NCBI GenBank assembly: GCA_963932145.1 | Contig: OZ010580.1 | Span: 40,093,555 to 40,157,554 of the forward strand | Length of the DNA stretch: 64,000 nucleotides | Source of the DNA: Acanthosepion lycidas | Lineage: Eukaryota; Mollusca; Cephalopoda; Sepiida; Sepiidae | Reading direction: 5' to 3' | In this document: in pieces, positions 46,700 through 58,959 of the stretch | How the letters are laid out: the number at the start of each line of letters is the position of its first letter | Position numbering within the stretch: position 1 is the stretch's first letter | Translations under genes and position numbers: made by a program | Notes under the pieces: model-generated | Told to the model about the DNA's origin: nothing | The model's database searches: none | Seen by the model: only the letters and a program-made list of their open reading frames with translations

Positions 46700-47215
46700 T
46701 ATTTAATAGTAGCTACCTCCACTAATTTTCAATACCATTGTTTAAGATTAATTTTTATAAATGTAAAAGCTTTATTGAAGCTTTCATTTTAGCTTTAATT
46801 GAAAGCTAAAGTATTAAGTTTACTATTTCCAATAAGCAAAATACTCTGGTGTATTTCAAACAGAAATTATATTGATTGGAATCAATTTGTTTTTTTTTCC
46901 TAAAATAACTGATTTGTGCCCCTTTTTTATATATTTTTCATCACAATGTAATTCTCTGTATTAAAAAAATCTTAAAAAAAATAAAATATACTTTTCTAAA
47001 ACTTTTGAGGAATATTATCTGATTTGAAAAAAAAAATTATTTACTTCAAGTTTAAAATAACAGAGAAATGGATTTTTTAGAACAAACATTAGCATTGATT
47101 TTTAACTGACAGCAGCCATTCTTACATGATTAGCAAGCAATAACAAGTGCTAATAAGGTGTTGAAATGTTTATTGTTGTTCTATGGAGACTTTATCTATT
47201 AAAACATAATTTAAG
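46700..47215 (+). repeat. AT-rich repeat T, copy 4
   Basis: agctacctccactaattttc, tttagctttaattgaaagctaaagtattaa, aataagcaaaatactctggtg, cacaatgtaattctctgtatt, acagagaaatggatttttta and aaggtgttgaaa, in this order. One of the more complete copies. Confidence 0.65.
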
Positions 47216-47889
47216 AAAATCATGGGTGAGCCTCTTTTTTATATAAATTTGAAATATTCAGTAATTTTAAAAATGTTGGAAAATATTCTCCGTAATCTAA
47301 TTTCAGGAATGTTGACTTTAAATTTACTATAGTTATCATTTTTATTTTCTGATAATGTTGTGTATGGTCAACCATACTTTCAAAAATATAATATTTTATA
47401 TACATAAAAAATAAAATTTTAAAAATCTTTGCACAAGATGATTGGTATTTAGCTATTCATTTTTGATTTAGTAAATATAGTTTTCAATTAATAACAATAT
47501 CACCTAACCAGATGAAAGTAATGCAAAACTTTAAAAGATTTATAAATTATTATAATTAAAACTTAAAAAAAAAAAAAATCAAAACAATTCTTGTAAAAAT
47601 TCATTCTTCATCAAAAATTTTTTTTTTCTTAAGAAAATAGTGTCCTTAATAAACCTTATTTATAATAGCAATTAAAAGATTTTCTAATTAAATAAAGTCA
47701 GTTTTATTACATTTTTTATTTAATGATATAGAGCAGATTTTCCAGAAATGAGTAGTAGTTTGAAAAAAAAAAAAAAAAAAAAAAATATATATTTGATGAT
47801 TTACATTCTCCAAAAAGTTCTGCTTTTAACTAATGAAAATTTAATTTCTCAAAATTCAATGAAATATGGAGAAAAAAAAAAAAATTCAA

Positions 47890-48960
47890 AAATAATTTCA
47901 TTCATTTGTAAATAAGTCCTGAAAGCTTCATTAAAATCTGACAACTATTTGATTTTTGCAAGAATTTTCAAAATCAATGTTTATTTCCAGCTGAAAAAAA
48001 AAAAAAATAAAGTCACTAAAGAATTCTTGCTACAAACAACAATGCAATGAATTTGAAAATCACACTGGAAAGTTACAAGTAAATTTAAAAAAAAATAAAT
48101 ATATATCATGGACTTTTTCTTATCCAATATGAAAGAAAATAATGTTTCTCATTTAATTAAATTATGCAAGCATCAACCCTAAAAAGAAATCAATTTTTGA
48201 GTTTTACTGAATTATTTTTGAGAAAATTTAGGACAAATTTCGGTATGTAACAAACTTGAATTGATATTGTATAAAGTTTTTACTGAAATAACATAATCAG
48301 AAAAAAAAAAAAAATATTCAAACACACCCCACCAATAAAAAGTACACACAAGATATCGAAAGAGGGGTGAAATGCATCCCAAAAAATGCTTCCACAAAAT
48401 TTTCTAATAAAATGACCTATTCAGTATACAATTTTATTTCGGTACCTCTACTAATTCAGTATTAATTTTCGATACCTAAGGTTTAAAATGAATTTTTAAA
48501 AATGAAAACACATCCTTATTTCTTTTTAGCTTTAATTGAAAGCTAAGGATTAAATTGACTATTTCCAGTAGGTAAAATACTCTGGTGTATTTCAAATAGA
48601 AATTATATAGAATATATGGAATGTCAAATATTTGCTTGATTTCAAAAAAATCTGTTTATTGGCGGCAATTTCTTACATTTTAACAAGTTTTAAAATAAAA
48701 TTTAATTATCGATTTTCAAAATCTTCCAAAAAATAAAATATATATTTGTGACATATTATTTGAGTAAGATTAGCAAATTTAAAGTTAAATTAATCTGATT
48801 TGAACCAAATATTACCTAATTATAGCATAAAAAATAGTATACAAGCATATCGTAATGATGGGTTCTGTTTTTCTCATGTCTTTATTGACATTATCGATAA
48901 GCTCTGAGGTGTTGACAGCTAGTATGTATGACCAGAATTGACATAAATTTATAAAATCTA
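47890..48960 (+). repeat. repeat T, segment A then copy 5
   Basis: Segment A (taaataagtcctgaaagcttcattaaaat) at about 47910 is followed at 48430-48960 by ggtacctctactaattc, gctttaattgaaagctaagg, tactctggtgtatttcaaa and gaggtgttgacagct. Confidence 0.6.
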
Positions 48961-49979
48961 AGTGAATGCATTTTTTGGGTTTTTAATTACCTAGTAATTT
49001 TTACAAATTAACATATTTTCAGCAATTATCTAATATTTTATTGACTTTTAGTTACATTTGAAGATGCTTCATAAAAAAATAATAAAATGTAAAATACTAT
49101 AAAATTTTCTTAGATTAATTTTAAAATTTAATAACTGAGATGAAATACCATGATAGAGGTAACTCCATAATTTATGACCTACACTAAAATAAATACATAA
49201 AATAAAAATATTTCGTGAAATAGAAATTAAAAAACGTAAAACTTACTTTAAATTTTAAAGTTTTAAAACTGAAGGGATGATGTTCAAAACCTGTTGAAAC
49301 GTAAGCAATGAATAACAAATTGAAAACAAGCGAATTTCTCTGTAAAAAGAGGACAACTCTTAGAACACATGACCTTTTGCTTTTCATAATAATATTACAC
49401 ATAAGCTACCATAGATGAAAAACGGGAATGTTTAAAATAATTTTTTTTTTTAAATTAAATTATTTTAAAAATATTGGTGCAAAACGACTTAGCTTTTCAA
49501 TTTTTGATTCGTAAATATAGTTTCCAATTAATTACAATATCACTGAAAAGTACAGGAGATTTTTAAACAATTTTTAAATTATTATAATTAAAAATAAAAT
49601 GTTTACAAAATGAAAAACTTCTTATAAAAATTCATTATTCATTGAAAAAAAATTTTTTTAAGACAATAATGTCCTAAATATTTACAAAAGCAATTAAAAA
49701 GTGTTCTAATTAAATAAATTGTCATAAGTTTTATTACATTTTTTTTATTTTTTAGTTTACCATTCGAAGCAGATTTTCAGAAAATAAGCAAAAGTTAAAA
49801 AAAAAAATTGGATGATTTTTACATTCTTCAAAGAGTCCAACTTTTGTTTTAACTAATAAAAAAAAAGTTTGGACATGATTTAATTTCTCGAAATTTCGTG
49901 CAATTAAGTGGAGTGTAACATATGTAAAAAAAAATATTTTTAGTTAGTACCAACATTTTCTTCTAAAACAAAAAAAAAT

Positions 49980-50430
49980 TTAAATAATTTCATTCATTGT
50001 CTTGAAAGTTTCATTAAAATCGAACAAGTATTTGATTTTTGCAAGAATTTCCAAATCCGTGCTTTTCGCCGGAAAAAATATTTTAAGAGTTGTCATACAA
50101 CAATGAGCCCGTCAACACCTTGTCAATTGATTTACGAGGTGTTGATAAACACTTACTTAATCGCACTAAAATGTTTGTTTTAAAAATCCATTTCTCTATT
50201 CAATTAAAATAAATTATTAAATTTACTTAAAGTAATTTTTTTTCAAGTCATCTTAATTAAACTTTAAAATCAGCTTTTAAAATATTTTACTTTTGAAAGA
50301 TTTTTAAAAACTTATTTATTTTTTAAATCTTCTTATCGACATTTATACCGAAATAGTAGAAGTACCTAATCAAAATTTCGAACGAAAGGTTTTAATTTTT
50401 TTTTTTTTTTTTTTTAATTAAAAATTACTT
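49980..50430. repeat. repeat T, segment A (+) joined to an inverted copy (-)
   Basis: 49980-50090 is segment A in plus orientation. 50100-50430 is T in minus orientation (caacaccttgtcaa..., tccatttctctatt, ctttaaaatca). The junction near 50095 is an inversion. Confidence 0.55.
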
Positions 50431-51667
50431 TGGTCTTTCCTCTTAATAAAATATTTTGACGATAAAGTTATTAAGTTTGGTGGGGGGAGATCTTTACTGT
50501 GTTTTTAGCGAAAAGCGAACGTGCCTAATTTAATTTAACGCATAAGTACTGGAAATTTTAAGTTGGATCATTCAATGATTTTTTGCAAATTTTTAAAAGC
50601 GGTATAGTGAATTGTTCCTTTAATTTTGAAAAAAAAAACGCATCAATAGTTGTACCTAAAAGATACCTACACACTGAAAGAATGTGTAGAGATTAAAGAA
50701 GAGATTTAAAAACAAAAAAGGTAGCTTAAATACAAAAATGCTTCATTTAACAAACTGTAACACCCTGTTACATGACAATCTGTTTACTTTACAAAGTTTA
50801 CATGTATCTTTGCTTGCATTGCATCTGTAGCAAAAATCCGGTTAAAAATGCAGCAGTAGTGATAATGATTGAAAAAAGTGTTCAAATGTTTTTTAAAGGT
50901 TTCATAGAGTACTTTCTTTTTCTGATATATATATATAAACTTTTTGGGGAAAATGAGTAACTTGTAATAAACTGAAGAATTGATGGTCTGGCGATATTAG
51001 AAGATAAAGTTTCTAAATTAATTTAAAATTTGAAGGAACAATAATTCCAAAACAAATCTAAGTGATTAAAAAACGCTAACCAACAATAAGTTACTAAAGT
51101 AGTTTAATGTTGACAATACAATGACAATGTAACTAACTTTTCAAGCTCAATTCTTGGCGGTAAAGCTGAATTAAATTTAAACCGAAGCATTTTTATCTTT
51201 ATTCGAATTATTTGAGATTGATGCCAAAAATTCACAGCATTATTTACTTTGCACAATGAAATCATAGAAATATGTATTCAACGCCTTGTGTGTAATACAC
51301 ACGGAATTTGACAAATTGATATGGGAATTCTGAAAATGAATTAGAAAAGCAAACAGAATGCTTTTAAAAAATATACAGTTAAATAAGAACAGATAGAAAA
51401 GTAACTTAGTAAGGAAACTATTCCTATGAAATCTAATTTTGTAGACAAAATAAAAAAAGCAAAAAAAAGCGAGGTTATACAAATAAATTAGTTGGCGGGT
51501 AAAGTATCAGAAAAGAAAAATGCGTTGTAATCAACTCAACAGAAAGCTAATTAAATAAAGCATGTGTTGTTAGTGTTACACAAAATAATGCAATATAAAA
51601 ATAATGCCAAGTTGTTTTTATGTTAGATATTAATTACAGATGTCTAATATTCAGGTCCACTTTTCTA

Positions 51668-51935
51668 ATGGGTTGGTAATGATGGATTGATTCATTTTTT
51701 ACGACTTATCAACCTTTTACCGGCTATTTAAAGCCAGAAAATATTTTTAAGAATTCTTTTGCGATCGTGAAACGTTTTTTTTACAAATTAACCCATAGTT
51801 GGAGAGAGAAGAGCTGGATTCATACCTTTCCCAAGGGCATTTGCACGTATGTGAATTAACGAACCCAACTGGAATTGGAACCTGGCTCTTAAATGTAATA
51901 GATAATAATAATCCATTTACACCACCCACCAGGGT
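51668..51935 (-). repeat. tRNA-type SINE of the 5S-tRNA family, lacking the 5S part
   Basis: Shares the body (ttatcaaccttttaccggctatttaaagcc on the plus strand), a tRNA-like region with a B-box-like GGTTCCAATTCC and A-box-like GGTGTAAATGG with copies at 32.0 and 37.4 kb. Stops before the 5S segment: 5' truncated or a different subfamily. Confidence 0.7.
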
Positions 51936-52689
51936 TGGTAAATAAATATAGAACGAAAAATGGATTCTTTTTAAACAGTTAATTAATAATTCAATAAGGC
52001 AATGAATTTCATTTTTCACTTTCAATAAAGAAACTCAATATATTTTTAGAAAAGATGATAAAGATCTCTAACAACAGTAACGTTGTAAAACAACTTATTT
52101 TGACTTACTTTCTTTGTTGTACCGGTAAGTTTTATTAAATCTGACATGTAAAGAAAGAAAAAACGATCTTTTATTTGTCTTTTGTATTATATTTAAAAAA
52201 AAAATCGCCAACAATTTTTTTATCCCACCAAATGACACACCTCAAGCTTTAACACTTTCACTGATTTTAATAACTGAGACAGCAAGCAGCAGAAATTTGG
52301 GGCACCACGTGGAGAAAAAGTTTACGCGACGAATTTCGTTCGGGGGAGGGGGGCTAATTTATTTTAAGACACAGATAATAATATCTTGTGTTCATTTCTT
52401 TATAGATCAAGGACACAGGGAAGATGCATAGACGAGACGTCATAGGTAAGATGCCTCACGAATCACAGGAAGCAAAAATAGAAAACAAAAAGAACACTGT
52501 CAGTGATGTCAGTGTGACTTGCTCAGTTATTTTATTTTTAGTTTTCTGGTGACCGCCACGAAAATACTAAAAAATCAGCATACCGTGATGAAAACATGCG
52601 CCAAAAACGTAAATGTAAACAATTAAACAGTCTTCTTATCGTTTATTAAGAAGAGGGAAGATCAAAGGATTTTTGAGTATTTTAATTTT

Positions 52690-53300
52690 TTTTTTTTTTT
52701 TACTTCTTTAAATATTCAAAATTTCGATTAAAAAAATCTTGTTTTTCTCGAGTCAGCTGATGTAAATTGCATAGCAAATTTTAGCCTCTTTTTTCGGTGA
52801 ACGTGAAACTGAAAAACATTATTAATTTGAAAATTCTTGTAAAAATCAAATTGTCTGATTTTTAATTAAATTTTCAGAACTTATTCACAAATGAATGAAA
52901 TTATTTTCGAAATGTTTCTATTTGAAAATCTTGTTAAAAATTTTTTTTTTTTCATTTTTTACATGTTTTTAAAACTTCTAGCTAGCTGCATAATAAATTT
53001 TAGCCACTTTTTGCGGTGATAGACACATTAATTTGGAAATTCTTGCAAAAATCAAATAATCGTCGGATTTTAAGAAATTTTCAGGAAAAAAATTAATTTT
53101 TTTTATTAGAAAAACAATAGCATCAGTATTTTGTAATTCAATATTTCCAATAGACAAAAATTTTGTTTATTAGAAATATTGAATTGGAATTAAAAACGAA
53201 AATAAAAACTTTAAGGGAGATTTTTCGTTATTAAAAATCAATTTTAAACGTTAGGTATCGCATTTTTGTGGAGGTGCCTAAAAAAGTTTTCACTAGTTAC
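52690..53300 (-). repeat. repeat T, inverted copies
   Basis: Two segment A blocks (about 52800-52910 and 53015-53090) and a T end (aggcacctccacaaaaatgcgatacctaacg on the minus strand). Contains a hairpin at about 53120-53175 with arms aattcaatatttc/gaaatattgaatt. Confidence 0.55.
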
Positions 53301-53524
53301 TAATTTACTTTGTTCCATAGATAAACTGACTAACCGTGGACAAGCTTGGACTTACTTTTTTTTAGTTTTTTTTTTTTTTGTTTTGTTTTTACACCACCAC
53401 TAAAAATGAAAAAGACGACTAAAATTTTTAAACGAAATATACTTAAAAACCAGCTAAACTAACAATCAATTTCTTCGCCGTCATCGATGATGGTGGTGGG
53501 GGTAATGAATCAGTGAAACGAGTT

Positions 53525-53690
53525 CAAATTGCAGCCTGATCAAATGCATTCAGTTCCACATGAAATTCAATGCGTTGCAAAGACAGGCCACCAAAATATG
53601 GTAATCCACAAAAAATATAGTAAATCTGCAGAGAGACATGATCGCTTATGTCCTGGATGGATATGGCATTTAAGAAAAAAAAAAGTTCAG
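53525..53690 (+). repeat. LINE 3' end, 5'-truncated (copy 4)
   Basis: A frame reading QRDMIAYVLDGYGI then TAA and an A-rich tail (53667-53683). The best match to the LINE tail consensus among the plus copies. Confidence 0.6.
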
Positions 53691-54110
53691 GGGGCAACAT
53701 GTGACCGAGTAAAAACAGTACAGGACACTAAGACTGTATCGATAAAACTGTTTAAACACGTGTACTATTTACCAGGCCTCCCAATTAAGGCAGGATGCGA
53801 CACAAGGTCGTTTCAACGTGAGGAGCGCCATACACATACTATGTCTATCGGCCAAATAGAAATTTGGGGGTGACACTGGCATCAATATTACACTGACCCT
53901 ACCCTCTCTTACCGCAATGAGGAAGGTACTGTACTGCCGCAGGGTTGGAATCTCCAGGAGTGAGCAAGTTCTCCCCTCTAAAATAAGGAGAAAACCGAAA
54001 ACGTTTTCCACTTCCGGCACAAAAGTTAACTAAACAGGAACCATCCTTTTCTAAAATCGATAACAAATAAATATTTTTCGATTTGGACAAGTGCCGAGAC
54101 CTAAGGAAGC
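53690..54110. other. GC-richer block without identified content
   Basis: Higher G+C than its neighbours and short ORFs in several frames, none with a recognised family. Possibly repeat-derived. There is an ETS-like CACTTCCGG at about 54009 but no promoter evidence around it. Confidence 0.35.
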
Positions 54111-54896
54111 TCTCTCATTACACACAAAAGAAAAAACTCAAGAGTTCGATTAACTGATGAGGCAGATGATTGAAACAAAAATTATTACAGAACTCTTTAG
54201 TCTTTCTTTAATGATGTGTATTGTATTGAGAGTTTTTCCTTTGATGTATCATAATTGCTCTGTACTTTGGTATATTGAACCTCCTCCATGGATCTATATT
54301 TTTAAAAAGACTTTTGGATTATCCTTACCATTTACGGATTTATGAGAGAATCATTTCCTAAAAAAGATTTTTTTTTCTGAATGGACCAGTCTAAAGTCGT
54401 GCCAAGTTGTAGGAGAGACAATTCAATTAATCTTTAAACAAGACTACAATCAAATTTGGGGGATAATTCGTTTTTTTAATGTTTCAAACAATTTATTTTT
54501 TCCACAAAACACTTGATTTCTCCTTTCTTGTATTGTAAACTTCTTGAATTTTAGATTCATGCTACGAACATTCCTTTTGTTGAGTTTTTGATAAAAAGCA
54601 GATTTCGGAAACCGATACATATTTTCGTTCTTCAATTTGACATTTTTAAAGTATTTTTTTTAACAAAGTGATTTGTTTTCTTAATTTAATACTTGAAATA
54701 AATTTACATTGGATTTCTAACGCTATTTTGCATTTCGAAATCATGATCGAAGCATACAGAAAAAAGAAGGCTCATAATGAGTTGCATTCAAGAAGTTTAC
54801 TTCTGGTGTAAGGGAGATAAATTTGGTAAGAAAAAAACTTGTTTGAAACGCTAAAACCGACTCTAACCCAAATTTGTAACTTTAATTTTTTTATGT

Positions 54897-55235
54897 GGAT
54901 GTATGGTGTAACAGGCTATCCATTTACATCGGAAAGAGAAACCTGGGAGCTGAGTTGAAACTCCAGTAGTGTTATTCACTTAACGCGCGCGCAAATCTTG
55001 ACAAAGGTATGAATACAATTTTCTTCTCCCTCCCCTGGGTAAATAAATACCAGGTCAGATTGGACCCTATATAGCCTTGGTTGGCAATCTTTTTAAGAGA
55101 AAGAAAACTCTGAATTCAAACCAGTCTCTCTAGACGAAGCCCAACCTTCTCAGTCAGAGGGTTAAAACTAAAGCAGAAGCTCAGTCAAGCAAGATACACC
55201 ATAGATGCTATGGCTTCAGTACATAAGCTGCCTCT
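54897..55235 (+). repeat. SINE family S2, copy 4
   Basis: Plus strand: A-box-like GGTGTAACAGG, B-box-like GAGTTGAAACTCC (about 54954-54966), then the S2 body (ttgacaaaggtatgaata, ctccctcccctgggtaaa, tatagccttggttggcaa, agaaaactctgaattcaaacc). Confidence 0.65.
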
Positions 55236-55239
55236 TTTA

Positions 55240-58200
55240 CCTTAATGGGCTGCCTAATGTTAGCTTCGTTTGACAGTCAACAAAAAAAGCAAAGATTCGT
55301 TTTTAAAAATTTTTTAAACTGTACTTTTTTAACTTTTGGTTTTTCAGAAGAGGAAGATTTTTAAAATGACTATACTGAAAAGTGAAAAAAAAAAATACTG
55401 CACTTTTCGCAACAATTTCGTCCACTATGAATAGCTGAAAGATTTTTTTTTTTTTAATAATTTTTTAAAATAATTCAGAAACTTAGTTTTGTTTGCTGTC
55501 AGCTAGAAACGTGTCTTGCAAACAAACCCGTTTTGAATTTTGTTTTGTTGTTCGTAATTTTTTTTTCTTGGCTTATTGGACTTTTTCCCAAAAAATTTTT
55601 ACGTGCATGGAAGAAAAAGTTTAAAATAAAAATTTAATTTTAAACTTTTTCTAAATAAAAGACAATAAAATATGTCTTTATTTTTTTTTTTTTTATATAT
55701 AATCATATTTTTACTGCTATATTGATTATTTATTTACACGACACACTGCCTATTTCTAGTGATTCATAAAGCTTATTCACGAATTTCCATTTCAAGTGCT
55801 TTTTCTTTTTAGTCCCTAAGTAGTCTTTCTTTTTCTTTCAAGTTTTTTATGAAACTCTGGCAGCAGTTCCATTATCAAACTGAAGGAACACTGTTAAGAA
55901 CCAGAAAAATAATTTTCACAACTTTCTCCAAAACAATCAAGTTCATAAGAAACAGAATTTCCCTTGAAGTTTAGTATTTTTGTGTTTTAGTGACACACAA
56001 TAAAATTATAAAGAATAGTTTTTTGTTTGTTTTTGTTAACGTAAATTTGGAATTTCACTTTTTTTCCAATAACAATAAGTTTTTTGTTTATAAATTGTTC
56101 AGTAGATAATTTTTATTATTTAATACTAAAAAAAAAAATGATATCAATTTTTTAATGTTTTTACTTCAGTTTGACTTTTTTTTTTTTTTAACCTCGGAAA
56201 AAACGTTAACCAACTCGAGTCATCAGCAACCCTTTTTTCTGCATACAAAGATTTTTTTTTAATTTTTAACTATATAAAATTTCCACTAACATCACTTTTT
56301 TTTTTGCCGCTCAAAACAAAAGTGAAAGAGATCACTTTCATTTCAAACTCATACGTACTCCTACAATAGGGAAACATACCTTCTGTGATTTTTTAAAAGT
56401 AATTTTGTTAACTACTTAAAAAAAAAAATTATAAACAAATATTCGCAATGTGAGTGTTAAAAACAATGTTACCTGGAATTAGGGCGACAGATGAAGGTTA
56501 ATTTAAAAATAAATGAAATGCCACATCGTCAATATAAACTTTTGTTGACACTTACTTTTTAGTTTTTAGTATCAAGAAGCCCCGAGTTTTCTAAAGTGTA
56601 AATTGTAAAACAACATATGGAACTTTTATATATTGATTTTCAAAACGAAAATTGCCTTTTTACCTTCCCTTATTCTGCAAAAATATTAGAATTTATTAGT
56701 TTATTAATTTTTATTTTTTACACCACTTATCAAAATAGATTTTTTTTTTTTTTTTTTTTTTTTTTACACGTCAACGTGACGTGAGTGTGCAACGAATTTG
56801 TGATAAATTACAATGTTTTTAGACAAGGATTTTTACCAAACAATGTCCAGACTGAAGAAGTACGGTTTCGCAATAAATAATAATAAACAAACTGTTGCAA
56901 GCACTTTATTTTTTTTTTTTTAATTTTTAAATTTACTCTAATTTAACATGAATAAAAATTAAAAATATATCGGCGTATAAAAATAAATAATATAGCCAAT
57001 GATGCAATATGACAGAATAAATTAAACAGCTCAACAACATATTGTTACGTTTGCATTTTTTATGTAACTACAATAAAAATTAAAAACAGAAAAATTGTCT
57101 AAAATGGGGCCTTTACACAGCATGACTGGACCTTCGACAAAACGTGATGAACCACGCCCAACAGACTAAAAAAAATTCTTATAAACAAACTTAAGTTGAT
57201 AATCGAATAAGAACACACAGGAGATTACATACAAAAAATAGTGATTATAAAGTTTAAAAGAAAAAAAACTAATTTCATTGACGATTATGTTCTTAAAAAA
57301 AAGAAATAGATTTGTTTTCATAAGATTTTTAAAAAAATTTCTGATAAAAAAGATCTAACAGCCGCTTGTTGTAGCCTGAAAAATAAAAACGAATTTATTT
57401 CCTCATTTCAAAGGTGCCAATTTGAAAAAAACAAACTAAAAAACAAGCATGGAACATTGTTTTTTTTTCTTATGCTAATTTTTGTAACTTTGTTTATTTG
57501 TAATAGTTTTTCCAAGATTTAACAGAAATTATGCTTTTTTTTTTTAACTTTGTCCAAATATTGAAACGAGGATATTTTGTTATAACACTACTCATTATTT
57601 TCTACTAATTAATTTTCGGAAACCTTTTTACAAAGTTTATGATTTCATAACCACGCTACCTAAAAAAGAAAAGCATTACACAATACATTTATTTTCAAAC
57701 ATGATCTGATTTCCTGTTAAAAACATCTGTATTGAATATTAATCACAGAAAAATCGAACTAAAATTATAGTGAAATTTGAAATTTATTTGTCAATTTGAG
57801 ATCCAAACTCCGCCAATAACCGAGTTAAACTTTCAAGTTATGAACTTTTTGATCGACCCTGGTAGTCTCATCCAGGTGAACAAACGTCTTCTTAAAACCT
57901 GGAATTTTTAACATACTTTTTAGTTTTTAATTTATTTAATTTAATGTATTACTAAAAAATAAATATGTAAAATAAAATTTACATATTTATGAAGATTTCA
58001 AATCGACAGCCATCAAAGCAAATATTGTCAAAATATTTTTACATTAGTTTTCCTTAAATTTTATATCTCACGTCACGACAAACTTGATCCCATCTGTCGT
58101 GAATATTTTTGTGATTGAATAAGAAATAGATTTACTATATAAACAGTAAAAAAATAAATCAGTGAAAAGCAAATTTTCATCATAAAACTATTGAAAATGT

Positions 58201-58780
58201 TTGATTGTTCCTATTTTTTTAATTGATACGATTGCAGAATAGTAAAAATTATAAACAAAAAAATGATGAATGAAATCAGTAAATAAATCCTTATTTAAAC
58301 AAATTCTATATTTTTAAAAAAGAGAGAAGTATTAATAACAAGTAGGATAAAAATAAATAAAAGGAATAAAGACTGAAAAACACGCATCTTTATAAAAAAA
58401 AAAAGCCAGAAAGGGTCCTAAAATCGGAATTTAATTTAGTTTTTTAACGTTTACATCAAAATAAGGGGCACGCTTATTTAAACAAAAAAAAGGTGAAAAA
58501 GTCATTGTCAACTTTAACTGAAGAAATTTAATAAAAGTCTATAATAATATATGAAGTAAATTGACAGTGATGTCATAGTCTGTGTAAAAACAGTGGCATA
58601 AATAATAATAATAATATTAAAGAATTTACGACAAAAACATAGCGACATTGGCGTGTACTCTTGAGTTAGTTTCAATTTTAAGACTTCATTGTTTTGTTAT
58701 GTTATGAAAACACTATTACGTGTTCGTTTTGTTACGGAGGTTATGCCAGCTGGCGAAGAGGGCAGTCACTATATTTGACA
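55240..58780. other. FBXO9 intron 1, 5' part: nothing specific
   Basis: AT-rich sequence with many homopolymer runs, including T24 near 56741-56764. No coding segment, RNA gene or intact element recognised. Confidence 0.45.
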
Positions 58781-58792
58781 CGGGACACTCAC

Positions 58793-58900
58793 CATTCTAC
58801 AATCTGTAGATCAGTTCAAACGGTTAGTTCACGGAAAGAATAGCAAATCACAGAAGAACACTGGTATTTCTTTGCCCTCTGCACAGCTGCCATTTTGTAT
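58793..58900 (-). CDS. FBXO9: FBXO9 probable exon 1 (5' UTR plus initiator ATG)
   Basis: On the minus strand an ATG at 58795-58793 is followed at once by a consensus donor (GTGAGT, 58792 downward). Exon 2 opens in phase 0 with Glu-Glu-Glu-Asn, so joining gives Met directly before exon 2 with no frame conflict. The surrounding 200 bp has more G+C and CpG than the flanks, and nothing else between 27 and 64 kb fits as well. An upstream ATG at 58893 opens a 25-residue uORF ending at 58816 in another frame. The 5' boundary is a guess. An undetected extra exon, or a different first exon in the long intron, is possible. Confidence 0.5.
58816..58893 (-). other. upstream ORF in the FBXO9 leader
   Basis: A 25-codon ORF (starts Met-Ala-Ala-Val, stops TGA) lies just 5' of the proposed FBXO9 start on the minus strand, in a different frame. 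Its ATG sits inside a YY1-like motif. In many housekeeping genes YY1 sites lie at or just downstream of the transcription start, so this ATG may lie at the very edge of the transcript or outside it. If transcribed, it could dampen FBXO9 translation. There is no sign of a conserved peptide. Confidence 0.35.
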
Positions 58901-58959
58901 ATCCTTAGTACCGAGAGAACCCAATGCGAACCGCAAGGGCCGTAACTCTGATCGGATTT

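Larger units (their letters stand above)
1..58920 (-). other. FBXO9: FBXO9 transcription unit, 3' end outside window
   Basis: Ten exons on the minus strand join into one 346-codon open frame (1038 nt) with matching phases at every junction, plus a probable exon 1 supplying the initiator ATG. The product aligns in order with animal FBXO9: acidic N-terminus, MIT/TPR-like helices (roughly residues 95-140), a glutamine-rich linker, the F-box (about 187-239) and the start of the conserved C-terminal region. FBXO9 is known as the substrate-receptor subunit of an SCF (SKP1-CUL1-RBX1) ubiquitin ligase acting in cytoplasm and nucleus. Vertebrate family members are about 440 residues, so roughly 100 C-terminal residues are missing past position 1. 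Intron 1 is about 31.7 kb and the others 0.8-5.9 kb. Gene identity is strong; exon 1 is less certain. Confidence 0.93.
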
